DNA of 64,000 nt from Bradyrhizobium sp. CIAT3101 (GTDB lineage: Bacteria > Pseudomonadota > Alphaproteobacteria > Rhizobiales > Xanthobacteraceae). The translations under genes were made by a program, and so were the position numbers. The notes beneath the pieces were generated by a model, which worked only from the letters and a program-made list of their open reading frames with translations, ran no database searches and was not told where the DNA came from. Every line of letters begins with the position of its first letter. The first letter of the stretch is position 1. The stretch spans positions 7,461,001-7,525,000 of the forward strand of contig NZ_CP121634.1 of assembly GCF_029714945.1 (NCBI RefSeq). The letters are read 5' to 3'. This document shows positions 18,807 through 27,762 of the stretch, piece after piece.

Positions 18807-20177
18807 TCAGCCCGATTCGCTTAATCTGGGCGTGGCTCCGCCCATGGCCGGGACGCCTTGAGCAGCCGCATTCGGAGGCAGCGCGAAGCGCCGCTTCAGC
18901 TTCCCTCCCTGGAAGACGAAGGAAGCACGCTTGGAGAACACCCCACTGAAGATGAACGACATCAACAACAGACCCGACGCCGGCCCGTAGTCGGCCACAG
19001 TGACGCTGAAGATATTCAGCACGAATGTGAGGGACAGTTTGTAGACATCGGTCGTCAGCAACGTCGCACGGATGACGAAGAACATGAAGACGACGAAAGG
19101 CAAGCCAAACATCAGGAAGGTGACGAGATAGAAATTGTCGACCGGCACCCAATACGACGTCAGGTTTGAAAACTGGTTCATCGGATAGTTGAAGCAGCCG
19201 ACACCGCAGCCGGTGATGTAGCCGACCGGCATCAACTGGGACATGAAGATGAACGGCTTCTGCCAGCTATTGTTGATCCGGTCGACCAGGCTGAAGAGGA
19301 AAGCCTTTTGGCCGACAGACGTTCCGCCAAAGACCAGGATCAAGAAGATGGGAACGAGGATCGTGGCATAGGACCATGCCGCCAGCATCCTCAGGGTCGG
19401 GAAGCGCATATTTTCAGGCATGGCCCGGACGACGAGCAACGCCATCAGATAGATGGCAAGAACGCCCATGGTCGTCTTACTCGTCGTCAGCTTCAAGGCG
19501 TAGAGGGCAAGCGCGCCACAAACGAGGCACCACAACACGTTCTTTCGTATCGACGTCATGACGAAAGCAACGAGAATGAAGAGACTAACGACGGTGCTGT
19601 CCTCACAGAAACCGGACAGCCGCTGTTCGGAGCCCGCCCACCACAGGCGCCCCGCCTGTCGCTTCACGCCGAACGCCTCATAGGTGTAATTGAGCCACGG
19701 CGCCTTCCAATAGGCCGACACGACCACGCCGAAGATCGACGCGTAGAACAGAACCGTCATCAGCAGCAGAAGCTTCTTGTAGGTCCCGGTTTCCGCGTCG
19801 CAAAAGCTGAAACCGATGAAGACGGGCAGGATCATCTTGAAGGACGAGGCGAGCGCGGTGGTGTTGCCCAGGAAGAGATAGCCGATCCCGAGCGACAGAA
19901 AGATCCACACCAGCACGACCACGGCAATGATGCTGCGGTTCTGGATAATGCAGCGATTAATGAACAGGAAGAGACAGACGAACCCGAAGGCATCCGGTAT
20001 GAACCAGATCGGGCTCAGATGGGCGATGTAGAGATAATATCGGGCGGCCGCCGAGAAATCGTCGCGCAGGAAATATGTGGCCATCGCAACGGCGTCGAGG
20101 CTGAACGCTCCCCACATCAGCACGGGGAATCGCAACAGCGGCATTGTCCGGCGCAGCGCTAGCGTTGTCGTCGTCAT
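18807..20177 (-). CDS. Wzy-like polysaccharide polymerase (membrane protein)
   Basis: The 456-residue protein has about ten to twelve membrane spans and one larger polar loop around residues 170-190. A second long loop (around residues 290-345) carries VGYITGCGVGCFNYPMNQ and DNFYLVTFLMFG. That G-x-G-x-x-x-F pattern followed by an aromatic/Leu-rich span recalls O-antigen and exopolysaccharide polymerases. It shares an operon with three acyltransferases, eight bases downstream of one and seven upstream of another. Wzy proteins are poorly conserved, so the assignment rests on topology, motif and context. Confidence 0.6.
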   Translation of the reverse strand: MTTTTLALRRTMPLLRFPVLMWGAFSLDAVAMATYFLRDDFSAAARYYLYIAHLSPIWFIPDAFGFVCLFLFINRCIIQNRSIIAVVVLVWIFLSLGIGYLFLGNTTALASSFKMILPVFIGFSFCDAETGTYKKLLLLMTVLFYASIFGVVVSAYWKAPWLNYTYEAFGVKRQAGRLWWAGSEQRLSGFCEDSTVVSLFILVAFVMTSIRKNVLWCLVCGALALYALKLTTSKTTMGVLAIYLMALLVVRAMPENMRFPTLRMLAAWSYATILVPIFLILVFGGTSVGQKAFLFSLVDRINNSWQKPFIFMSQLMPVGYITGCGVGCFNYPMNQFSNLTSYWVPVDNFYLVTFLMFGLPFVVFMFFVIRATLLTTDVYKLSLTFVLNIFSVTVADYGPASGLLLMSFIFSGVFSKRASFVFQGGKLKRRFALPPNAAAQGVPAMGGATPRLSESG

Positions 20178-20185
20178 ATTCGTCC

Positions 20186-21406
20186 TTAGCTCGAAAGGCG
20201 TGTAGAGGGTTCGGCCGGTGCCGGCGAATACGTCAACGCTCCGCGGAACATGTTCCGCACCAGCCTGGACCCAGGCAATTCAATCCACCGATACGTCAAT
20301 TGCGAGAGAGCGAGTACGGCGCCGAGCACGATCAGCAGATTGAGCGTGGGCGCCAGTCCTGGATGGATCGCTTCCAGCCTGTCCACCGCCGGCTTGCCGG
20401 CAGCGCGAACAAAATACTCGGCAAGCAGCACGACGAAGGCGTGAACCATGTAGATCGAGTATGACCGCTGACCGAGCCATAACAATGGCCTGATCGTGAG
20501 CGTAGCAGGAACGACGGCGGCCTTCGGAAACGCCAATAGCGAGCCAAGGAGCACGGCAAAGGTTACGGGCGCGAGATAGCTGGCCCAGGGATATGCTTCG
20601 GTCAGCGACACATGCGCCACGGCTGCAACCGCGGCCGCAAACTGAATGCCGCCCTGAAAAGCGGGGCTGATGTCACGCGGCAGTACCTCGACCGCTTTCA
20701 CGGTGAGCACGCCGAGAAAGAAGCTGGTGAAACATCGCAGCAGCCCCCAATCAAACTGGACGTCCAGTTGAGGCGTCGCGATCACCAGCGTGAGAATCAA
20801 CCAGCTGCCGATCGCCAGAGCGACGGCCCCGACATAAAACCAGGCGAGCGAATTGAGCCGCTGCGCGGCCAGCAGCATCAGGCCGAACACCAGATAGGTG
20901 TAGAATTCGACGCTGATGCTCCAGCTCGGCGCATTCCAGTTCAGGTACTGAACAAAGCCCAGCGAGTGCAGCAGGAAGACGTTCAGGAAAAACGAATAGC
21001 CGTTGTTGACTTCAAAGGCCGCGGGAGCGGTCACGACGACGCCCGCCATCACCAGGCCAAGCCCGATGCGCGCGAGACGGAATAGCAACAACACCAGAAG
21101 CATCACGATGTGCAGCGGATAGACGCGCGCGAACCGTCGAACCATGAAGTCGCGCAGGGAGAAGCGCCCGAAATCGGTCTGCAGATAGCTCAACGACATC
21201 ACGATGCCGCTGAGCACGAAGAACAGGTCGACCAGAAATCCGCCACTGCGGAAGAACGCACAGTCGATCCACGAACGATTCGGAAATGCCGCAAGAAAGG
21301 TCGGCATCAGGATCACATGGTGAATCACCACGGTGACCGCGGCAATTCCCCGAATGCTGTCCAGAGTGAGGACATGCGCTTTCTCGCGATGAGCGGGCAC
21401 CGTCAC
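20186..21406 (-). CDS. Acyltransferase 3 family membrane protein
   Basis: The 406-residue membrane O-acyltransferase has LDSIRGIAAVTVVIHHVI at the N-terminus, LFFVLSGIVMSLSY, the basic VRRFARVYPLHI loop and a C-terminal YRWIELPGSRLV. It is the first gene of the leftward operon and is divergent from the ligase-family gene across a gap of about 375 bases. The likely role is acetylation or succinylation of surface polysaccharide. Confidence 0.87.
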   Translation of the reverse strand: MTVPAHREKAHVLTLDSIRGIAAVTVVIHHVILMPTFLAAFPNRSWIDCAFFRSGGFLVDLFFVLSGIVMSLSYLQTDFGRFSLRDFMVRRFARVYPLHIVMLLVLLLFRLARIGLGLVMAGVVVTAPAAFEVNNGYSFFLNVFLLHSLGFVQYLNWNAPSWSISVEFYTYLVFGLMLLAAQRLNSLAWFYVGAVALAIGSWLILTLVIATPQLDVQFDWGLLRCFTSFFLGVLTVKAVEVLPRDISPAFQGGIQFAAAVAAVAHVSLTEAYPWASYLAPVTFAVLLGSLLAFPKAAVVPATLTIRPLLWLGQRSYSIYMVHAFVVLLAEYFVRAAGKPAVDRLEAIHPGLAPTLNLLIVLGAVLALSQLTYRWIELPGSRLVRNMFRGALTYSPAPAEPSTRLSS

Positions 21407-21782
21407 GGCAATTTCCTAGTACCTTGCAGTGCAGCATTTCTACTGGGCATTCGATTTGAATACAATGTCCCGCCCGCACTCGTCGCATGCATATCGATTG
21501 GAGGTGTCGCCCATATCGAAGGCATTGGCACGACGGTTAATTTGCCGCAGGAAATGCACCCGGCAGGTGGCGAACGAATCGGCCGCGTGCCTCGGGATGT
21601 GCAGCTTGCCATCTGCAGGACAACAAGCTGATCGCGCCACACACCCTTCGCGTTAATGCTGCTCGCTTTGCATGTTCGCGAACTGTGCAATTAACCTATT
21701 CATTCGGCACGAATGTGGCAAAAGAGCACCCAGCTTCGGGAACTGGAATGCGGAGCCGCGCTGCGGCTCTCGGGAGTTGATC

Positions 21783-23138
21783 TTGTACAAGGTTTCGCGG
21801 TTTACGGCGATCGGGGTATTCATGCTGGCCCCGCTGCCGTTCGGCTCCGCCGAGACGGTCTGGATCTGCATCTGGACGGCGCTGCTCGCGTTCAGCCTCG
21901 CCACCGCCGACCTGCGCAGCGCGACGCTCGATGATTTCTACCTGTTGCTGCCGTTGTTCGCCGTTCTCGTCGTCGTCGCAGCCGTGATCACGGTCCAGTT
22001 ATGGCCGAATTCACCTCTTCACGAGGTCGATGCGGCGTGGGCGGTGGCGCGAGGCGTGGTGGGAGCAGATCTGCCCGGCCGCGTCTCGGTCACCGCCAAC
22101 GGGCCATGGCTCGCATTCGGCTATCCGCTATTGTTTGTGCTTGCCTTCACGCGCGCCGTCTACATCGCCACCGACGCGGAGAACGCGCGGCAGCTGCTGC
22201 GCATCCTCGCCTGGACGGGGCTTGCCTATGCTCTCTACGGAATCCTCGCGGGGATCGGCGATCCGACCTCGCTCCTGTTCCGCCGCAAGGAAGCCTATAT
22301 CGGCTTCGTCACGGGCACATTCGTCAACAGGAACACGGCTGCGACCTTCTTTGCGAGCTGCGCCCTGCTGTTTCTGCTGCCATTGCTGCGCTTCATCTAT
22401 CGGCAGGATCGGCCAAGTCGACCGCCTTCGCGGCAAATGACCGCACTGATCGCATATTATCTGTCCTCCCCCGTGGCGCTGGGAAGCGGCTTTGTCGTCT
22501 GCATGGTTGCGACGGCGATGACAGGCTCGCGCGCGGGGCTTCTGCTGCTGATCCTGACGGTCTTTATGGCGACCGCGCTCTTCTTCGCACCGCTGCGCAT
22601 CGGCAAGCTTCGCCGCTGGGGCTGGCTCGCAGGAATCGCGGTGGCAGCGCTGTTGCTGTTTCAGCTCGTCGGCGGCGCTGTGGCGGGACGAATCCTGACT
22701 TACGGCCTCGTGGATGAACAGCGGTTCACGATGTATCGAACCGTACTGACAATGATCCAGGAGCATCCGCTGCTCGGGATCGGCTACGGAAACTTCGAAA
22801 GCGCATTTCCCGCCTATCGGCCGGATTCACTCGGAAGTCTCGGAGTTTGGGACCGCGCGCACAGCACGCCGCTCGAGCTTGCAGCCGAGCTCGGCCTTCC
22901 TGCTGCTTGTTTGATTATAGTCACATGTCTCTGGTATCTTTACCATTTGTTAAATGGAAGCTTGCATCGGCGGCGTGACCGCTACATACCGATCATCGGT
23001 GCAAGTGTGGCGACGCTTGGCTTCCTGCATACGAGCATCGATTTCTCGTTGCAGATTCCAGGTTTCGGCGTGTTTTTTGCGGCGATCACAGGCTGCGGGC
23101 TGGCGCAAAGCAGGCCCTCATCCGAGCAAAAAAAGTAG
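21783..23138 (+). CDS. O-antigen ligase/polymerase family membrane protein
   Basis: This polytopic inner-membrane protein (about 451 residues from the chosen start) belongs to the WaaL/Wzy_C family. The large periplasmic loop near the C-terminus contains HPLLGIGYGNFESAFPAYRP, then AHSTPLELAAELGLPA, matching the glycine-rich and H-x-x-x-L-E-x-x-x-E-L-G blocks of these enzymes. The frame is open from an ATG at 21672, but that adds a polar, cysteine-containing leader. A TTG at 21783 with GGGAG six bases ahead starts just before the first membrane span, so I prefer it with moderate certainty. It acts as polymerase or ligase for lipid-linked glycan. Confidence 0.75.
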   Translation: MYKVSRFTAIGVFMLAPLPFGSAETVWICIWTALLAFSLATADLRSATLDDFYLLLPLFAVLVVVAAVITVQLWPNSPLHEVDAAWAVARGVVGADLPGRVSVTANGPWLAFGYPLLFVLAFTRAVYIATDAENARQLLRILAWTGLAYALYGILAGIGDPTSLLFRRKEAYIGFVTGTFVNRNTAATFFASCALLFLLPLLRFIYRQDRPSRPPSRQMTALIAYYLSSPVALGSGFVVCMVATAMTGSRAGLLLLILTVFMATALFFAPLRIGKLRRWGWLAGIAVAALLLFQLVGGAVAGRILTYGLVDEQRFTMYRTVLTMIQEHPLLGIGYGNFESAFPAYRPDSLGSLGVWDRAHSTPLELAAELGLPAACLIIVTCLWYLYHLLNGSLHRRRDRYIPIIGASVATLGFLHTSIDFSLQIPGFGVFFAAITGCGLAQSRPSSEQKK

Positions 23139-23201
23139 CGTAATTGCGGTTTTGGCAATATGTTAAGTCAAACTTTTTCGATTGCATGGTTGGGGAGCTG
23201 A

Positions 23202-23837
23202 ATGCGTATTTCCGTGGGGCTCGGGGCTGCCTTGCTCGCCATGACGGCAGCGACGTCGACTTTTGCAGCACAGAACGGCTGCGTGCCAAATCCCGCAGTG
23301 ACGTCTGAGGGGGCAATCCAATTTCTTGGTAACCCTGCCGCTCTGCTCGACCAGTTCAAGGACGGTCAGGGCGGTCTTGCTTCGCAGGTCCGCGATCTCC
23401 TGACCAATCGCCCGGAAAGCCTGGAAGGCATGGCCTCGCTGGCCAAGGCGAGTTCGGATGACCAGGGCCGTGCAATTGGCGCGGGAATGGGCACCGCCGC
23501 TGCGGTCTGCGTGCTGACGCAGCCCCAGTTCGCCCAGCAGATCCAAGAGGTCGCGCTGAAGACCGAAAAGCCGGGGCTGATCCAGTCCTTCACGAGCATC
23601 ACCGGCGACATTCCGACCGAGGCCATCACCGGCGCGGACGCCAACGGCGACACCACCGCAGGTGGCGGACAAGGGACGACACCAACCCCGAGCTCGGGCG
23701 GCGCGATCAGCCCCCCTCCGCCCCCCTCGTTTAGTGCCGGAGCGGGCGCTGCTTCCCAGTCAACGACAACGACGACGACCCTGTTCGCGGCATCGACGGG
23801 GACCTCGTCGCTTACGGCCACTAGCCCGTCGCGCTAG
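23202..23837 (+). CDS. Secreted protein of unknown function in the exopolysaccharide locus
   Basis: This 211-residue protein has a clear signal peptide (MRISVGLGAALLAMTAATS, cleavage near TFAA). A helical domain of about 120 residues with two cysteines follows, then a low-complexity tail rich in Thr, Ser, Gly and a run of prolines. GGGGAG lies four bases before the ATG. I recognise no enzymatic motif. It lies 63 bases downstream of the ligase-family gene and is followed by hairpins, so it may end that transcript. A structural or chaperone-like periplasmic role is possible but not shown. Confidence 0.7.
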   Translation: MRISVGLGAALLAMTAATSTFAAQNGCVPNPAVTSEGAIQFLGNPAALLDQFKDGQGGLASQVRDLLTNRPESLEGMASLAKASSDDQGRAIGAGMGTAAAVCVLTQPQFAQQIQEVALKTEKPGLIQSFTSITGDIPTEAITGADANGDTTAGGGQGTTPTPSSGGAISPPPPPSFSAGAGAASQSTTTTTTLFAASTGTSSLTATSPSR

Positions 23838-23876
23838 CCCGGAACGAATTCAACCCCAGCGGATTGATTAACCAAA

Positions 23877-23900
23877 CCGGCCACGTGCAGACGTGGCCGG
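23877..23900 (+). terminator. Perfect hairpin CCGGCCACGT / ACGTGGCCGG
   Basis: A perfect 10-bp stem with a GCAG tetraloop starts about 40 bases after the stop of the secreted protein gene. A mildly T-rich sequence follows (TCATTTGCATTC). It is the best terminator candidate for the upstream transcript. Confidence 0.65.
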
Positions 23901-23914
23901 GTCATTTGCATTCA

Positions 23915-23947
23915 ATTTTAGAGGTTCGGGGAACCTGCCTCTAAAAT
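23915..23947 (+). promoter_or_regulatory. Second perfect hairpin (ATTTTAGAGG / CCTCTAAAAT)
   Basis: A 10-bp AT-rich inverted repeat with an inner GGTTC-GGG-GAACC stem lies 50 bases before the peptidase start and is followed by CTTTT. It could be a second terminator, an attenuator or an operator. Two perfect hairpins 14 bases apart are unusual in this window. Confidence 0.45.
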
Positions 23948-23997
23948 CTTTTGTGCGACACCTGTTGCGTCAAGAAAGACGGATAACGGGGAATGAC

Positions 23998-24636
23998 ATG
24001 AAACTGTTGTACGCGCCGTTGCTCGCAGCCCTGATTGCCTGCGCCGGCAACACCGCGAAGGCCGAGTCGGACAGCACGCAACGTCCGGCCGGAGCTTCGT
24101 TCATCGAAGAATTCGACAACGCACTCGCGCCGATGAACTTCGTCAAATTCTGCATGAAGAACGATGCGGAATGCGGCACCGATGTCAGCGAGCGCTCGTT
24201 GCCGCCTGCCGACACCGCCATGGCGATGCTTCGCCAGGTGAACCTCTCGGTCAACGAATCGATTGCGCCGATGCGCAAGCCGACGGATCCGGTGACCGCA
24301 AACTGGACGGTCTCGCCGTCAGCGGGTGACTGTAATGACTACGCAGTCACCAAGCGTCACCAGCTGATCGCGATGGGATGGCCACAGGCCGCCCTGCGCC
24401 TTGCGGTTGTGCGCATCGATGGCGGACAGGGTCACCTGGTGCTGGTGGCCCGGCTTTCCGACGGCGACGTGGTGCTGGACAATCTGTCCGCGAGCGTCCG
24501 CCCCTGGAATTCGCTCGGCTACGAATGGATCTCGATGCAGTCCGGCGCCAACCCGCGCTTCTGGGTGAACATCGGCGATCATGGACGCAAGCTCCGCGAG
24601 AAGCGCTTCGCTTCCCTTTCGGGTTCGTCGCTCTGA
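23998..24636 (+). CDS. Periplasmic transglutaminase-like cysteine peptidase (BTLCP, LapG-related)
   Basis: This 212-residue protein has a signal peptide (MKLLYAPLLAALIACAG, cleavage near TAKA). It shows the BTLCP/peptidase C93 signature: Cys in GDCNDYAVTKRHQL, His in GQGHLVLVAR and Asp in VVLDNL. The family includes LapG, which cleaves large surface adhesins in the periplasm under c-di-GMP control. Here the residue after the catalytic Cys is Asn instead of the Glu found in calcium-dependent LapG proteins. The ATG at 23998 has GGGGA upstream and begins the signal peptide; the longer open frame is not used. The substrate is unknown. Confidence 0.82.
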   Translation: MKLLYAPLLAALIACAGNTAKAESDSTQRPAGASFIEEFDNALAPMNFVKFCMKNDAECGTDVSERSLPPADTAMAMLRQVNLSVNESIAPMRKPTDPVTANWTVSPSAGDCNDYAVTKRHQLIAMGWPQAALRLAVVRIDGGQGHLVLVARLSDGDVVLDNLSASVRPWNSLGYEWISMQSGANPRFWVNIGDHGRKLREKRFASLSGSSL

Positions 24637-24680
24637 TTGTTGCGCCTCCGGATCCCACTTCTTAAGCGGATCGTGTATAT

Positions 24681-24710
24681 CAACGCCCGTGGCTCGCGCC
24701 GCGGGCGTTG
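24681..24710 (+). terminator. Stem-loop downstream of the peptidase gene
   Basis: A perfect 9-bp inverted repeat (CAACGCCCG / CGGGCGTTG) with a 12-base loop lies 45 bases after the stop codon. No U tract is present. It is a terminator-like structure by position and stability. Confidence 0.5.
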
Positions 24711-24855
24711 CCGTATACCCTGTTCGCAACAGGTCATCGCGCATTGTGAAATTTGCTATGAATCTCCGGGGTTCCAGACTATATTTTGCACCGCACAAGA
24801 ATTTGACATAGTTAAGCGCGACACTCGGTTTGAGCGAAGTCTTGCGGCGATTTGA

Positions 24856-25491
24856 ATGAACGCGATGAGTGGTTTGGGCCTGCCTCAACGACGACAATCT
24901 TCCGATCGTGCCTCAGGTGGTTTCTTGGGCGGATTTCGCGCGGCACTTGCTCTCGCAGTGCTGATGCTGGTGTGCGCTGCCGGCCGTTGCGAGGCGCAAT
25001 GCGTCGAGCAGGGGGAGCGTGTGTCCGCGGAGATCTTGAAGGTCTTCCAGATGGAGCCGACGTCGCTCCTGCGGGACCGCGACGTCCGCGGCGACCGCAA
25101 CAAGCTCACGGGTCGCCTTGCAGCCTATGTCGTGAGTGACATCACGATTCTGTCCGCGGTGCGCGCGCTCGTCAGCGAATCCGCCAATGTCGAACGGACC
25201 TCGATCGGCATGGCGCTGCGCCGGGCGCAGCTGATTTGCGTGCCGCGCAAACCCGAGAACGCCCAGAAGATCAGTCAGTTCGTGCAGAAGCTGTCAGACT
25301 CGGCCGTGAGCGCCGGCTACTCCGCGGAGCTCGAGGCTGTCGAATTCAATCCGAATGCGGTGGCGTCCCCGTCGGGAAGTGCGCCAGGGTCGGCGACCAA
25401 CAAGCCTTCTGGTTCTGCCAACAGCCTCATGTCCGGCGAGTGGAGTACGGATGTCGGCGATCCGTTTGCTCCTGCGCCGCTCCCCCAATAA
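24856..25491 (+). CDS. Exported protein of unknown function upstream of the BY-kinase
   Basis: This 211-residue protein has a cytoplasmic leader of ~28 residues and then a hydrophobic segment (ALALAVLMLVCAAG). A cleavage or anchor site lies near CEAQ. The predicted mature part is helical with three cysteines, and the tail (from residue ~170) is Ser/Gly/Pro rich. An ATG at 24865 is an alternative start. No family was recognised. It ends 15 bases before the Wzz/BY-kinase gene and is likely cotranscribed, suggesting a role in chain-length control or export. Confidence 0.68.
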   Translation: MNAMSGLGLPQRRQSSDRASGGFLGGFRAALALAVLMLVCAAGRCEAQCVEQGERVSAEILKVFQMEPTSLLRDRDVRGDRNKLTGRLAAYVVSDITILSAVRALVSESANVERTSIGMALRRAQLICVPRKPENAQKISQFVQKLSDSAVSAGYSAELEAVEFNPNAVASPSGSAPGSATNKPSGSANSLMSGEWSTDVGDPFAPAPLPQ

Positions 25492-25506
25492 TCCCACGTC
25501 AGGTCG

Positions 25507-27762
25507 ATGAACATTCAGATGTATCAGCCCAGAGAGCAATTCCAGCTGCAAGAGAGGTCCGCCTTCGATTTGGCGGGGTCGTCTCTCAGCCTCGAGCGCA
25601 TCATTGGCATTCTGCGCCGGCAGTGGCCTGTCATCGCGGGGGTCGTCGGCGTCGCGGTGGCGATCTGCCTCGTCTACCTGCTGACGGCGACGCCGATGTA
25701 TACGGCGAACACGCGCATCCTGATGGACACCCGTCAGACGCAGGTGCTCGACAAGGACAACGGCACGCCCAACGCGCTGATCGACCCCGGCTTCGTCGAT
25801 AGCCAGGTCGAGATCATCACCTCGGACGATCTGATCCGGTCCGTCGTCCGCCGCATGAATCTGACGGAGGATCCCGAGTTCAACGGCTCGGATCCGGGCC
25901 TGCTGCCCGCCATTATCGGAAAAGTCATCGGGCTGTTCGGATCGGACGGGCCTGCCTCGAAGGAACGCATCGAACGCGGGACGGTCGCTGCGGTCGAGAA
26001 CAACCTCAAGGTCGAGCGCCTGCTGACGACCTACGTCCTGTCGGCCAGCTTCCGCTCGCGGGACCCCGACAAGGCGGCCCAGATCGCCAACGAGATCGCC
26101 GACGCCTATATCGTGGGCGCGCTCGACGCGAAGTATCAGTCCACCAAGCGCGCCAGCGAATGGCTGCAGCAGCGCAGTGCCGAGTTGCGCGAGCAGGCGA
26201 CCGCCAGCGATCGCGCCGTGCAGACCTTCAAGAGCCAGAACAATATCGTCGGCACCAGCCGCGGCCTGATGAACGAGCAGCAGCTCACCGACGTGAACAC
26301 GCAGCTCATCCAGGCGCGCGCGGCCACCTCCGAGGCCAAGGCACGGCTCGACCGCATCGAGGCGATCAGCGACAAGGATCTTGCCCAGCCGACGGTCACC
26401 GACGCGCTGAACAATCCCGTCATCACCCGCCTGCGCGCTCAATATCTCGATCTGCAGGCGCAGTATTCCGATTGGTCGGCCCGCTACGGCAAGACCCACC
26501 AGGCCTCGGTCAATCTCGCCAACCGCATGGAAGAGCTGCGCAAGTCGATCGCGGACGAAGTCAAGCGTATCGGCGACGCCTATCGCAGCGACTACGAAAT
26601 CGCCAAGAGCCGCGAGACCTCGCTGGAGGAAAACCTCAAGAACCTGGTCAGCCAGGCCGGCAACACCGGCCAGGCGCAGGTGAAGCTGCGCGACCTCGAG
26701 AGCGCGGCCGACACCTACCGCAACCTGTACAACAGCTTCCTCGAGAAGCAGCAGCAGGCGATGCAGAACCAGAGCTTCCCGATCAGCGAATCCCGGATCA
26801 TCAGCACCGCTGTGAAGCCGGACCGCAAGAGCTCCCCCAAGACCGTGCTTTCGCTGATCGGCGCGCTGTTCGGTGGCCTTTGCTTCGGCCTGGGCGCTGC
26901 CTTCGCCCGCGAGATGCTGAGCGACGTGCTGCGTTCTCCGATCGAGGTCGAGGACGAGATCGGCGTCAAATGTCTCGGAGTGCTTCCGGCCATCGGCGCC
27001 AAGGCGATGGGCTTGCCGAAGGTGCGCGGATCGCGACCGCCCGACGGCGGAGCCGACGCCGGCCCGCTCTCCCGCTACGTCATCGACCATCCCTTCTCGC
27101 GCTATGCCGAGACCATGCGCAACATCAAGGTCTCGATCGATCTCGCCCGCCTGTCCCGCGAGGTGAAGGTCATCGGCATCGTGTCGTCGCTTCCGAAGGA
27201 AGGCAAAACCACGGTTTCCGCCAACTTCGCGCACCTCACCGCATTCACAGGCAAGCGCGTGCTGCTGATCGACGGCGACCTCCATACGCGTTCGCTCACC
27301 AAGGAGCTCGACCCGACCGCCAAGAGCGGGTTGCTCGAGGCTCTCAAGAGTCCGCAATCGGTCGGACATCACATCCGGCGCAGCGCCGAGACCGGCCTGG
27401 ATTTCCTGCCCTCCTTTGCCGTCACGCGCATGGTGAACTCCGCCGACATCATGGCATCGAAGGCGATGGCCGATTTGTTGACGCTGCTGCGTAACGAATA
27501 CGACTACATCGTCATCGATCTTGCACCGGTGATGCCGGTGACCGACGCCAAGGCCATCAGCCACCTCATCGACGCCTATATCTATGTCATCGAATGGGGC
27601 CGCACCACGCGTACCGCCCTGCAGGAATCGATGTCGAGCTCAGAAGGCATCCAGAAGAAGGTGCTGGGCGCCGTTCTCAACGGTGCAAACCCGAAGATGC
27701 TGAAGCGCATCGAGGGCTACAAAGGCTCGCACTACAACGCGTACTATGTCGAGGGAGCCTAA
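25507..27762 (+). CDS. Polysaccharide chain-length regulator with tyrosine autokinase domain (Wzc/ExoP type)
   Basis: The 751-residue inner-membrane protein has a Wzz domain with its first span at about residues 43-62 (VAVAICLVYLLTATPMY). A long periplasmic coiled coil (about 200-420) follows, then AVKPDRKSSPK before the second span. The cytoplasmic BY-kinase has Walker A SSLPKEGKTT near residue 558, Walker A' VLLIDGDLH near 587 and Walker B YIVIDLAP near 670. It ends in a tyrosine cluster (YKGSHYNAYY) for autophosphorylation. It is a single-polypeptide ExoP/Wzc architecture. It regulates polymer length and export, with oligomerisation controlled by tyrosine phosphorylation. The next gene overlaps it by 17 bases. 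Confidence 0.93.
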   Translation: MNIQMYQPREQFQLQERSAFDLAGSSLSLERIIGILRRQWPVIAGVVGVAVAICLVYLLTATPMYTANTRILMDTRQTQVLDKDNGTPNALIDPGFVDSQVEIITSDDLIRSVVRRMNLTEDPEFNGSDPGLLPAIIGKVIGLFGSDGPASKERIERGTVAAVENNLKVERLLTTYVLSASFRSRDPDKAAQIANEIADAYIVGALDAKYQSTKRASEWLQQRSAELREQATASDRAVQTFKSQNNIVGTSRGLMNEQQLTDVNTQLIQARAATSEAKARLDRIEAISDKDLAQPTVTDALNNPVITRLRAQYLDLQAQYSDWSARYGKTHQASVNLANRMEELRKSIADEVKRIGDAYRSDYEIAKSRETSLEENLKNLVSQAGNTGQAQVKLRDLESAADTYRNLYNSFLEKQQQAMQNQSFPISESRIISTAVKPDRKSSPKTVLSLIGALFGGLCFGLGAAFAREMLSDVLRSPIEVEDEIGVKCLGVLPAIGAKAMGLPKVRGSRPPDGGADAGPLSRYVIDHPFSRYAETMRNIKVSIDLARLSREVKVIGIVSSLPKEGKTTVSANFAHLTAFTGKRVLLIDGDLHTRSLTKELDPTAKSGLLEALKSPQSVGHHIRRSAETGLDFLPSFAVTRMVNSADIMASKAMADLLTLLRNEYDYIVIDLAPVMPVTDAKAISHLIDAYIYVIEWGRTTRTALQESMSSSEGIQKKVLGAVLNGANPKMLKRIEGYKGSHYNAYYVEGA

